Shown: positions 56,463 to 64,000 of the stretch, piece by piece
Layout: every line of letters starts with the position of its first letter
Position numbering within the stretch: the first letter of the stretch is position 1
Made by a program: the position numbers and the translations under genes
NCBI GenBank assembly: GCA_023440825.1
Contig: JAEXRL010000027.1
Span: forward strand, 1-64,000
DNA: 64,000 nt
DNA from: Pseudomonadota bacterium
GTDB taxonomy: Bacteria > Pseudomonadota > Gammaproteobacteria > Burkholderiales > Burkholderiaceae_B
Direction of reading: 5' to 3'
The notes under the pieces: generated by a model
The model's input: only the letters and a program-made list of their open reading frames with translations
Told to the model about the DNA's origin: nothing
The model's database searches: none

Positions 56463-57401
56463 CTATTCTGCCGGTATCACCGGTGGTAACTCTGGGAGTT
56501 GCGGCAAACCGGGTATATTGACCTGAATAGCTTGCCCACTCGCAGCACCGAGTAAGTCTGGCTCGCTAATATCCGAATGCGCTTCGGCATCAATGCGACG
56601 CTGAGCCCTTTGATTAAGCACCAAGATACTGATACGACGATTTACGGCCGCAGCCGGGTTATCTTTAACCAAGCTAACGGTATCTGCCAGACCCAGGATG
56701 CGCTTGACCTTCTCTTCGGTTAAGCCTCCGGCCACAAGCTCCTGACGTGCAGCATTGGCCCGATCAGCAGATAGCTCCCAATTACTATACAAACGCTCAC
56801 CACTGGCATACTGCATAGAGTCCGTGTGGCCACTGAGCTGAATCGGGTTAGGCAAGTCATTAATCGGTCCGCTTAACGCACGCAATATCACGCGCATATA
56901 AGGCTGCACAATGGCACTGCCCGTCGCAAACATTGGACGATTTTGATGATCAATAATTTGAATACGCAATCCGTCCTCGGTGATATCCAATAGCAACTGC
57001 GGACGAAACTCTTGCAGTACGGGATCAGAATCGATCAGCTCTTCGAGCGCGTGCTTTAAGTCCTCAAGCCGCTCCGCATCCTGGCGATCACCGTAGATAT
57101 CACCGAAATTTTGACCCGGATGTTTTTGCGGAATAACACTAGGGCTACCACCGGGAATAACGCTACGCGAGTGCTCAGCACGGCTACCACCTGAAACGGC
57201 GTCTACCAATGGCATACGAAAATAATCGGCAATCTCTTTGAGGTCCTGCTTGGGTACCAAGGTAAGAATCCACATGACCAAGAAAAAAGCCATCATGGCG
57301 GTCATGAAATCGGCATAGGCAATTTTCCAGCTTCCTCCGTGATGGGGAGCTTCCACTTTTTTCTTGCGCCGTATGACAATCCGGTCTGAGGGACGATTCA
57401 T
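56463..57401 (-). CDS. motB: flagellar stator protein MotB
   Basis: This 312-residue protein anchors the stator to peptidoglycan. The single membrane helix with the proton-binding Asp is in KIAYADFMTAMMAFFLVMWI, and the OmpA-like domain is seen in IQLSGHTDSMQYASGERLYS and LSADRANAARQELV. It lies 8 bp after motA. The peptide VPKQDLKEIADYFR after the helix is the plug region. Confidence 0.96.
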   Translation of the reverse strand: MNRPSDRIVIRRKKKVEAPHHGGSWKIAYADFMTAMMAFFLVMWILTLVPKQDLKEIADYFRMPLVDAVSGGSRAEHSRSVIPGGSPSVIPQKHPGQNFGDIYGDRQDAERLEDLKHALEELIDSDPVLQEFRPQLLLDITEDGLRIQIIDHQNRPMFATGSAIVQPYMRVILRALSGPINDLPNPIQLSGHTDSMQYASGERLYSNWELSADRANAARQELVAGGLTEEKVKRILGLADTVSLVKDNPAAAVNRRISILVLNQRAQRRIDAEAHSDISEPDLLGAASGQAIQVNIPGLPQLPELPPVIPAE

Positions 57402-57409
57402 GCCTGGCC

Positions 57410-58282
57410 CTATTCCTGCTTACCCAGGGCCCTTGCCTGACGAACATGCCCTTCGAGCTCTTCGAACGATGGACGCTCGGTGGAGAACAATACCTTACGA
57501 CCAAACTCAATCGCTAATTGCGGTGGATACCCATTCATATTGGCCAGCAAGGTCACCTTGATGCACTCCAGCACCTTTGTCGCATCTGCACCGCGGCGCT
57601 CGACCGTAGCCGCCAAAGGCGCAACAAAGCCGTAGGCCAGCAAAATACCCAAAAACGTGCCCACCATGGCTTTAGAAATAAGATCTGCCAAAATAGCGGG
57701 AGGCTGATCTACTGAAGCCAGGGCTTTGACCACCCCCAACACGGCAGCCACGATACCAAAAGCAGGTAAAGCGTCCGCCACTTCGCGCAAGGCGCGTGCT
57801 GGCACGTTACATTCGTGCTGATAGGTTTCAATATCCTGATCCATCAGCGTTTCAATTTCCAGCGAGCTCATATTCCCGCTAATCATCAAACGCAAATAAT
57901 CGGTAATAAAGCTCATCAGCACAGGATCTTTGAGCACATTGGTATGTTCGGCAAAAATAGGACTATTCGCCGGATCCTCAATATCGTTTTCGATGGACAT
58001 CATGCCATCGCGACGCGCCTTGTTCAGCAGCAAATACAGCAGCCCCATCAACTGCATGTACAACGCCTTATCATATGGGCTGCTTTTCACCGCTTTAGGA
58101 ATCGCGGCAGCCAAGGCCTTCACGGACTTACCACTATTGGAGGCAAAATAAGCCCCCAGAGCGGCGCCGCCGATTAAGGTAAGCTCAAGTGGCTGCAATA
58201 AAGCACCAAGGTGCCCACCTAGTCCGACAAAACTGCCAAACACGGAGATAAATACGATAACGTAACCAATCAGTAGTAGCAC
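57410..58282 (-). CDS. motA: flagellar stator protein MotA
   Basis: This 290-residue proton-channel subunit has four membrane helices and a cytoplasmic loop (about 70-165) bearing the charged residues that contact FliG. The motifs GGHLGALLQPLELTLIGGAA and AFGIVAAVLGVVKAL are canonical. The start is a GTG at 58282 preceded by TAGGGC. A near-duplicate of this upstream segment lies 30 bp further up. Confidence 0.96.
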   Translation of the reverse strand: MLLLIGYVIVFISVFGSFVGLGGHLGALLQPLELTLIGGAALGAYFASNSGKSVKALAAAIPKAVKSSPYDKALYMQLMGLLYLLLNKARRDGMMSIENDIEDPANSPIFAEHTNVLKDPVLMSFITDYLRLMISGNMSSLEIETLMDQDIETYQHECNVPARALREVADALPAFGIVAAVLGVVKALASVDQPPAILADLISKAMVGTFLGILLAYGFVAPLAATVERRGADATKVLECIKVTLLANMNGYPPQLAIEFGRKVLFSTERPSFEELEGHVRQARALGKQE

Positions 58283-58288
58283 TGGTAT

Positions 58289-58334
58289 GCCCTAGTTCAA
58301 ATATGGACCTTAATCATGGCCCTATTCAAATATG
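58289..58334. repeat. tandem near-duplicate upstream of motA
   Basis: GCCCTAGTTCAAATATGG (58289-58306) recurs as GCCCTATTCAAATATG (58319-58334), one base deleted, 30 bp apart. On the minus strand each copy carries a TAGGGC Shine-Dalgarno-like core, followed by GTG of motA in one case and by the six-codon ORF MIKVHI in the other. It looks like a local duplication of the motA initiation region. Confidence 0.5.
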
Positions 58335-58396
58335 TCAAAACAGCACGTCAGACCGGGTTTTTACCGCTAGATTAAGGTTTACTCAATAAGCGACCT

Positions 58397-58423
58397 GCAA
58401 TAGCGTACACAACCCCAGCTTTA
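58397..58423 (-). promoter_or_regulatory. weak sigma28-like promoter upstream of motA
   Basis: On the minus strand TAAAGCTG, an 11-bp spacer and GCTATTGC fit the FliA layout in the -35 and spacing, but the -10 matches poorly. It would drive motAB-che as late genes, as known in enterobacteria. Confidence 0.3.
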
Positions 58424-58441
58424 CGTACTTTTAAAATTGAA

Positions 58442-59086
58442 TTATTTAGTCTTAGGTATAGTTTCAGGCCCGACTAAGACTGGCACTGTTTCCGCTGCTA
58501 AAGACACCTTGTCATGCTCATCCTTTTGGCGCTGTGTTTTTTTGGCTGTCGCTTTACTGGCGCGACGTGTTTTACCTGCACGCGGTGGTGGACGACAAAT
58601 TGCACAAATAAAACCAGTACGCGGATCGTGAGCATGCGACACAAACTCGCCCCCACAACGCTCGCACTGCGATAATTGCACCATACCGCTATCGAAGAAT
58701 CGCAATAGCATCCACGCACGGGTAAAGCTCAGGACGGGCTCTTCGCTTGGAACGCTACATCCTGCCTCGGACTGCTCGAGGTATAAGCGGTAGGCTTCAA
58801 TTAAGGCTTGAGCTCGTGAGCATTGCGCGTGCGTTTCCATATAACGAAAAACGCTGTAAAAAAGACTGGAATGGATATTAGGGAGCCAAGTCATGAACCA
58901 GTCCACAGAAAAGGGCAACATGCCTTTAGGCGGAGAGCAAGCCCGTATTTCTCGGTATAGTCTGGCAAGGCGGTCATAGCTTAGAGAGGTTTCCGCTTGC
59001 AGCACCTGCAAGCGGGCACCTAATACGATCATGTCGCTCGCCATCTGGATTTCTTGTGCTTCCTTAGCAACACTTTTGCTAGTCAT
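58442..59086 (-). CDS. flhC: flagellar master regulator subunit FlhC
   Basis: This 214-residue protein forms the FlhD4C2 activator of class-2 flagellar promoters. The four zinc-binding cysteines are present in two CxxC pairs (QCERCGGEF and FICAICRPP). After them comes an unusually basic, Lys/Thr-rich tail of about 45 residues. It lies 4 bp after flhD. Confidence 0.95.
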   Translation of the reverse strand: MTSKSVAKEAQEIQMASDMIVLGARLQVLQAETSLSYDRLARLYREIRACSPPKGMLPFSVDWFMTWLPNIHSSLFYSVFRYMETHAQCSRAQALIEAYRLYLEQSEAGCSVPSEEPVLSFTRAWMLLRFFDSGMVQLSQCERCGGEFVSHAHDPRTGFICAICRPPPRAGKTRRASKATAKKTQRQKDEHDKVSLAAETVPVLVGPETIPKTK

Positions 59087-59090
59087 GAAA

Positions 59091-59417
59091 TCAGGAGACC
59101 GACTCAGCTAATGTTTTTTGGGACAACAAGATAGTTGAATGTGCTTGTTGCAATACGCCTCCCAGTACATCTTGAGTTAGAGCACTGAGCAGATCGTAGT
59201 CGTTGAAACGAAATCCACAAATTAAGGAGTTTGAGCCTGCCAAGCGGACCAGTTGCGCAGGGGACAGTCGCATAATGGTTTCAGCGACATCCGCATCAAA
59301 CCCAAGCCTGAACATTCCAGCTGCAAAATTCTCACGCAACAAGCGCTGGGCCAACATCAAGTACGACAAGTTGACTTCTCGAATGTCATTTAGCAGTGAG
59401 TTTTCCGTTACGGGCAT
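59091..59417 (-). CDS. flhD: flagellar master regulator subunit FlhD
   Basis: This 108-residue partner of FlhC has the family motif [20 protein letters not shown] at about residues 12-31 and [27 protein letters not shown] lies 5 nt before the ATG, one of the strongest ribosome-binding sites of the window. It is the first gene of the flhDC-mot-che run, with a 470-bp AT-rich upstream region. Confidence 0.95.
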   Translation of the reverse strand: MPVTENSLLNDIREVNLSYLMLAQRLLRENFAAGMFRLGFDADVAETIMRLSPAQLVRLAGSNSLICGFRFNDYDLLSALTQDVLGGVLQQAHSTILLSQKTLAESVS

Positions 59418-59600
59418 GTCGCCCTCCTTGTAAAAGCTATTTCTTAATCAAGAGCTGGTAACACAAGATCATTAAACACATGATTTGTTACAGCACCATG
59501 CCAATAACACGCAAATAAAGCTCATTAGATACATAAAAGCGCATGAAATGTAGCAAAAATCACTACAACCATACGTTGAAAACATGAAAGTCGACTAAAT

Positions 59601-59628
59601 TATGTATCAAACGTATCCATATTGCCAA
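59601..59628 (-). promoter_or_regulatory. candidate flhDC promoter
   Basis: On the minus strand TTGGCA (59623-59628), 16 bp and TACATA (59601-59606) resemble a sigma70 promoter. The transcript would carry a leader of about 175 nt before flhD. Other start sites in this AT-rich stretch are possible. Confidence 0.35.
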
Positions 59629-59825
59629 AGATATTAACAGAAAGAGGAGTAAATGTAGCTTAAACAGTGCTTCTGTTACATGATATTAATCAAATAATTA
59701 ACCGATAAAGCAAACAACGTCCGATAATCACTACAACTCTACACTATTGAAAGTATAAACATGCTCTAGCGTATCATCGCTACCTAAAGCATTACAAAGC
59801 TGTATTTACGCCACTTGCTATGCTT

Positions 59826-59854
59826 TTGAGATCATTTATAGTAGAGCTTATAGA
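59826..59854 (+). promoter_or_regulatory. sigma70 promoter of the NlpC/P60 lipoprotein gene
   Basis: TTGAGA, a 17-bp spacer and TATAGA lie 33 bp before the start codon, giving a transcript start near 59861. Both boxes match the sigma70 consensus well. Confidence 0.65.
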
Positions 59855-59887
59855 TATCAAACTGCTACTTTTTACAAAAGGCTTGCA

Positions 59888-60382
59888 ATGATACCCAATG
59901 TAAAAATAGTAACATCTTTTGCGGCCCTAGCAATTCTGACAGCTTGTGCCAGTCAATACACAACGCAATCGCCAAATAGCACGCAGCACATCACTGAGCC
60001 AGGACAACGTTCGGCCGTGGTGCTTTCCGCCTTAACCTTACTCAACACCCCGTACCGCTACGGTGGCACTCACCCCAGCACAGGATTCGACTGCAGTGGT
60101 TTAGTGCTGTATGTGTTTCAAGAACAGTTTAGTATCGGCATGCCTCGCAGCACACGCGAACAAGCACTTACGGGTCGTCAGATCAAGTTAGATAGCCTGC
60201 AAGCGGGCGACTTGGTATTTTTCAATACCTTGGGCACACCCTACTCTCATGTTGGTATCTACATAGGCGACGGGCAGTTTATTAATGCACCGTCCAGCGG
60301 TGGGCAAGTACGCATAGACTCGCTGCATAACCCCTACTACAAAAAACGGTTCACAGCAGCGCGCAGCTTATTTGACAGCTAG
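59888..60382 (+). CDS. NlpC/P60 family cell-wall lipoprotein
   Basis: This 164-residue protein is a probable peptidoglycan endopeptidase at the outer membrane. A signal peptide with lipobox LTAC (AALAILTACAS) precedes the NlpC/P60 domain, whose catalytic Cys is in GFDCSGLVLYVFQ and His in PYSHVGIYIGDG; FINAPSSGG is the third motif region. It resembles Spr/MepS and NlpC of enterobacteria. AAGG lies before the ATG. It is alone on plus, divergent from flhD and convergent with glpD. Confidence 0.92.
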   Translation: MIPNVKIVTSFAALAILTACASQYTTQSPNSTQHITEPGQRSAVVLSALTLLNTPYRYGGTHPSTGFDCSGLVLYVFQEQFSIGMPRSTREQALTGRQIKLDSLQAGDLVFFNTLGTPYSHVGIYIGDGQFINAPSSGGQVRIDSLHNPYYKKRFTAARSLFDS

Positions 60383-60410
60383 CGTATAGGATGACAGTTT
60401 TATAACCCAG

Positions 60411-62000
60411 CTACGGTACAAGCTTATAGGTTTCGCATAAGGCCAGAAACTGGGCTAACTGCGGGTCAGCAATGGACTCATCTTGCATAATCTGCGCCAC
60501 GACAGGCGCAATGCGAGCTGCTTCCCTAGCGTCCAGAAACAAAAGACGAAAGCGCCGTGCCAGCATATCCTCAACAGTGCGCGCATACTCAAAGCGGCAT
60601 GCAAAGCGCACCATGGCCTCACTTAATCCAGCACTTAGCTCATGGTCTGCCCCGGGCAAACTTTGTACCCAATCTACCTCACTGCCATAAGCCTGCAAAC
60701 CAGGCGCCTGCGTTAAGGAATGCTGCGCTTTTTCTAGGGGAGCACCTAGCAAACGGAAATCAGCCGTACGACTGGGCTGGCTAACCTGAATCAAATTAGC
60801 CTGAGAACACTTTTTGATAATATCTTCGGCCATGGCGCGATAAGTCGTCCACTTGCCACCCGTAACAGATACCAAACCACTGGGGCTGATGACTATCGTA
60901 TGTTCACGACTGATCTTTTTGGTATCGGTTCCTTCATTACTTAAGGGCTTAACCAGTGGACGAAGACCTGCCCAAACGCTGAGCACATCAGAGCGTTGAG
61001 GTGGACGACGCAGATATTTAGCCGCCTCGCCCAGAATAAAGTCTATCTCCTGAGTCAGCGCACGAGGCTCAAGCTCGGTATGCTCTACCGCCGTATCCGT
61101 AGTACCCAAAATAAGTTTGCCCAGCCAGGGAACAGCAAATAAAACCCGGCCATCTTTGGTTTTTGGAATAAGTAAGGCGTGCTCGCCCCCCAAAAACTCC
61201 TGATCCACCACGACATGCACACCTTGGCTAGGCGACACCATACTTTGCTGTGGTCGACCAGCGGTGTCGTTGTCCAGTTCACGTATACTATCCACCCACA
61301 CCCCAGTGGCATTAACCACGCATTTACTGTGTACCTCGTACTCGCGCCCGGTTTCCTGATCGCGGCACCGCACTCCGCTCACTCGCCCTTGTGTATGCAA
61401 CACATCGATAACGGGCGTGTAGTTCAAAATTAGGGCCCCTTGTGCGGCTGCACTGCGCGCTAGCGTAAGTGCCAGGCGCGCATCATCAAACTGGCCGTCC
61501 CAGTACTGCACACCACCTTTTAAACTTTCACCGCGCACACCAGGCAAGAGCTCGGCAACACGCCGCTTGGGTAAGACCTGCGTATGCCCAAGCCCATCTG
61601 CACCTGCCAATAAGTCATACATATTCAGCCCTAGCCCATAAAAAGGCATCTCCCAACGGCTATAACTGGGCATAACGAAAGCCAGAGGCTGAGCCAGATG
61701 CGCTGCATTACGTAGTAACTGACGCCGCTCGTGCAAAGCCTGACGCACCAGGCAAATATCGCCTTGGGCTAAATAACGCACTCCCCCGTGCACCAGTTTG
61801 GTGGCACGCGATGAGGTCCCCTTCGCTAAATCATGGGCTTCCAGCAGCACGACAGATAGCCCGCGCAGCACGGCGTCCAAGGCTACGCCCAAACCAGTGG
61901 CGCCACCGCCAATAATGATCAGATCGGCTTTCTGCTTGCGCTCAAGAGCAGAAAACAAGCGTGAACGATCAGTGACTAAAGGAGAGTTACGTGTTGTCAT
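60411..62000 (-). CDS. glpD: aerobic glycerol-3-phosphate dehydrogenase GlpD
   Basis: This 529-residue FAD enzyme at the inner membrane oxidises glycerol-3-phosphate to dihydroxyacetone phosphate and feeds electrons to quinone. The FAD-binding motif LIIIGGGATGLGVALDAVLR lies near residues 27-46; SSRATKLVHGGVRYLAQGDI and SVTGGKWTTYRAMAEDIIKK are further signatures. It is divergent from glpK, and together they turn glycerol into a glycolytic intermediate. No glpF or glpR lies in the window. Confidence 0.95.
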   Translation of the reverse strand: MTTRNSPLVTDRSRLFSALERKQKADLIIIGGGATGLGVALDAVLRGLSVVLLEAHDLAKGTSSRATKLVHGGVRYLAQGDICLVRQALHERRQLLRNAAHLAQPLAFVMPSYSRWEMPFYGLGLNMYDLLAGADGLGHTQVLPKRRVAELLPGVRGESLKGGVQYWDGQFDDARLALTLARSAAAQGALILNYTPVIDVLHTQGRVSGVRCRDQETGREYEVHSKCVVNATGVWVDSIRELDNDTAGRPQQSMVSPSQGVHVVVDQEFLGGEHALLIPKTKDGRVLFAVPWLGKLILGTTDTAVEHTELEPRALTQEIDFILGEAAKYLRRPPQRSDVLSVWAGLRPLVKPLSNEGTDTKKISREHTIVISPSGLVSVTGGKWTTYRAMAEDIIKKCSQANLIQVSQPSRTADFRLLGAPLEKAQHSLTQAPGLQAYGSEVDWVQSLPGADHELSAGLSEAMVRFACRFEYARTVEDMLARRFRLLFLDAREAARIAPVVAQIMQDESIADPQLAQFLALCETYKLVP

Positions 62001-62191
62001 GAGGCTATAGTGGATGGCAGGATGTCACGCTGATCAAGCGCTTATAATCCTTGCTATGTAAGTGTAATTCCCTACATTTTAACGTCTTAGCCAAACAATT
62101 GCTGCTTGGCAGACTGTAATTTTTATGCTGACATTTATCTGCGCTATGCTCAGCATGGCCTAGCCAACCCACTACTGCCCCATCTTTACTT

Positions 62192-63685
62192 ATGACCTTT
62201 ATCCTCGCGCTTGATCAAGGCACCTCCAGTTCACGTAGCGTTGTGCTCAATGCACAAGGTGAAATTATCAGCATGGCTCAACGTGAGCTAAGGCAATATT
62301 TTCCCCAGCCTGGCTGGGTCGAACACTGTCCAGAGGAAATTTGGCAAAGTCAGCTCGAGACGGCACAACAGGCCATACAGCAGGCCGGCATACGCGCTGA
62401 AGATATCGCCTCTATTGGCATAACCAACCAACGTGAAACCACCATACTTTGGGATAGACGCACTGGCCAAGTCTTACACAAAGCCATAGTTTGGCAAGAC
62501 AGGCGAGCAGAAAACTATTGCCTACAATGGCGTGAACAAGGATTAGGCCCCTTGGTTCAAGAGCGTACGGGCCTAGTCATTGATGCCTACTTTTCGGCCT
62601 CCAAGCTGCGCTGGCTGCTTGACACGCTACCTGGCGCCCGACAACTGGCAGAACAAGGTCACCTAGCCTGCGGCACCGTGGACAGTTGGCTGCTGTGGAA
62701 GCTAAGTGGTGGCGAACGCCATTTAACCGACTACAGCAATGCCGCGCGTACCATGCTGTTTAATATCCATACGCAACAATGGGACCCGGACTTACTGAAC
62801 CTATTCCAGATCCCCCCCAGCCTGCTTCCCCAAGCGCTCCCCTCCAGTGCTGACTATGGCTACACCCACTCCGGCGAGCGGTCTCATGCTATTCCAATAC
62901 GAGGCGTGGCGGGCGACCAACAAAGTGCTTTATTTGGGCAAGCCTGTTTTCACCCAGGCATGGTAAAAAACACCTATGGCACAGGCTGTTTTATGCTGAT
63001 GCATACGGGCAATGAGTGCCACCCATCTGAGCATGGGCTACTAAGCACAAGCGCAGCACAAGCACAGGGCCGCGCTGAATATGCCCTGGAAGGCAGCGTT
63101 TTTATCGGTGGTGCCGTCGTACAGTGGCTACGGGACGGTTTGGGTGCCTTTGAAAAAAGCCCTCAAGTGGAGGCTCTGGCTGCCAGTGTGAATGATAGCC
63201 AGGGGGTATTGTTTGTACCCGCTTTTACTGGCCTTGGTGCCCCCTACTGGGACGCGCACGCGCGCGGCACCTTGACGGGCATCACACGAGGCACCAGCAT
63301 GGCTCATATTGCTCGTGCAGCCTTAGACAGTATTGCTTACCAGAGTGCGATGTTATTACAGGCCATGCAAAGCGATAATGCTCAAAGCGATTTTCACCCT
63401 ATTCAGCAATTACGCGTGGATGGGGGGGCTTGCCAGAATAACTTACTCATGCAATTTCAAGCTGATTTGCTAGGCATTCCTGTTGTACGCCCCTTGATTA
63501 CCGAAACCACGGTAATGGGAGCCGCCTATCTGGCCGGTCTGGGTGCGGGGGTATATCGAGATCAGCGCGATATAGAAAAAATCTGGCAAGTCGAACGCGT
63601 ATTCGAACCTCAATTATCCCGCGATCAAGCCGAACACCTCATGAATCAATGGGAGCGCGCTGTACGCCAGGCGCGCACACAGTAA
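62192..63685 (+). CDS. glpK: glycerol kinase GlpK
   Basis: This 497-residue FGGY-family kinase phosphorylates glycerol with ATP. The N-terminus [20 protein letters not shown], the [16 protein letters not shown] substrate region, [11 protein letters not shown], and [20 protein letters not shown] are diagnostic. The 191-bp divergent gap to glpD should hold both promoters, but no clear operator was seen. It ends 14 bp before the next gene. Confidence 0.97.
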   Translation: MTFILALDQGTSSSRSVVLNAQGEIISMAQRELRQYFPQPGWVEHCPEEIWQSQLETAQQAIQQAGIRAEDIASIGITNQRETTILWDRRTGQVLHKAIVWQDRRAENYCLQWREQGLGPLVQERTGLVIDAYFSASKLRWLLDTLPGARQLAEQGHLACGTVDSWLLWKLSGGERHLTDYSNAARTMLFNIHTQQWDPDLLNLFQIPPSLLPQALPSSADYGYTHSGERSHAIPIRGVAGDQQSALFGQACFHPGMVKNTYGTGCFMLMHTGNECHPSEHGLLSTSAAQAQGRAEYALEGSVFIGGAVVQWLRDGLGAFEKSPQVEALAASVNDSQGVLFVPAFTGLGAPYWDAHARGTLTGITRGTSMAHIARAALDSIAYQSAMLLQAMQSDNAQSDFHPIQQLRVDGGACQNNLLMQFQADLLGIPVVRPLITETTVMGAAYLAGLGAGVYRDQRDIEKIWQVERVFEPQLSRDQAEHLMNQWERAVRQARTQ

Positions 63686-63699
63686 ATGGACATCAGCTC

Positions 63700-64000
63700 A
63701 TGCTACAAAAAGTCGTTTTAGCCATCGCAATTTTCATCGCAGCACTGCTAGCCTTAAGTTTCGGCGAAACGGTACTGACTCAACTTCTAAGCTGGTTTAG
63801 TTGGCTTAGTGGGTATGTCATTCCGGATCTGACTCAACTTATGCAGCAAAGTGTCCAGTTTGTGCAACAGAATTGGTTAAAAGTGATTCTGGCAGCGGTG
63901 ATCGCTATAGTCGCCCTACTTTGGCTTAGCCAGAACCGAGAAGAAACGCTAGCGCAGCCAAGCAACAGAAGAAAAATCGCCATTATTCTTGCCGTATTAC
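63700..64000 (+). CDS. unrecognised membrane protein, N-terminal part
   Basis: An open frame starts at the ATG at 63700 and runs off the right edge (100 codons visible). It encodes a first hydrophobic helix (VVLAIAIFIAALLALSFG), an amphipathic Trp/Gln-rich stretch, a second helix (VILAAVIAIVALLWL), a short polar loop and the start of a third helix. No family is recognised. The closeness to glpK suggests co-transcription. Confidence 0.6.
   Translation, partial: MLQKVVLAIAIFIAALLALSFGETVLTQLLSWFSWLSGYVIPDLTQLMQQSVQFVQQNWLKVILAAVIAIVALLWLSQNREETLAQPSNRRKIAIILAVL

Larger units (their letters stand above)
59418..59887. other. AT-rich control region between flhD and the NlpC/P60 gene
   Basis: No gene was found in these 470 bp. 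It holds divergent promoters: a candidate for flhDC (59601-59628) and a good one for the lipoprotein gene (59826-59854). Short repeated words stand out: AATCACTACAAC at 59558-59569 and 59726-59737, plus two copies each of ATGTAGC and GTTACA. The length suits a master operon receiving many regulators. Confidence 0.6.

Overview
The window looks like a chromosomal segment of a motile betaproteobacterium, most likely of the Alcaligenaceae (Bordetella/Alcaligenes side of the Burkholderiales). The reasons are the FlhDC master regulator heading a mot/che/flh block, the flg and fli operon orders, FliA as flagellar sigma factor, an FlhF GTPase, an sbp-cysTWA sulfate operon and moderate GC. The genus cannot be fixed from sequence alone. 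No rRNA, tRNA, CRISPR array, insertion sequence or phage gene was seen.

Left edge (1-5.7 kb, minus strand): the N-terminus of a TonB-type protein behind a Fur-like site, a sulfate ABC importer (sbp, cysT, cysW, cysA) ending in a strong terminator, and an HSL-family alpha/beta hydrolase. At 5.6-8.0 kb is the most unusual part: an MgtE-type Mg2+ channel preceded by a leader of about 550 nt. The leader carries an 18-residue ORF, MPNDPEPCPETIQAGLKS, with a good ribosome-binding site, which resembles in style the enterobacterial mgtA leader peptide MgtL. It also holds a second ORF of 72 codons and several hairpins, and mgtE itself has no visible Shine-Dalgarno sequence.

Flagellar region I (8.0-24.9 kb): fliA on minus, then on plus a sigma28-type promoter, flaG-fliD-fliS-fliT, a second FliK-like gene, an FlhB C-terminal-domain paralogue (flhX), and fliEFGHIJK and fliLMNOPQR. 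At 24.9-27.5 kb a DEDDh exonuclease and a cNMP-binding/CBS/DUF294 protein form a two-gene signalling unit. Flagellar region II (27.6-48.8 kb): on minus, flgBCDEFGHIJKL runs into two chemoreceptor genes that flank a small lipoprotein gene; flgA-flgM-flgN run divergently on plus; flhB-flhA-flhF are on minus. The chemotaxis and regulator block (49.0-59.4 kb, minus) reads flhD-flhC-motA-motB-cheA-cheW-mcp-cheR-cheB-cheY-cheZ.

Together these encode nearly the whole basal body, export apparatus, hook, cap, motor, switch and chemotaxis pathway. Flagellin (fliC), flhG and cheD are not in the window. FlhF is unusually long, with a C-terminal extension of nearly 390 residues, and FliN carries a duplicated DDWAAALAEQ motif. 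Right edge (59.9-64 kb): an NlpC/P60 lipoprotein, divergent glpD and glpK for glycerol use, and the start of an unrecognised membrane protein.
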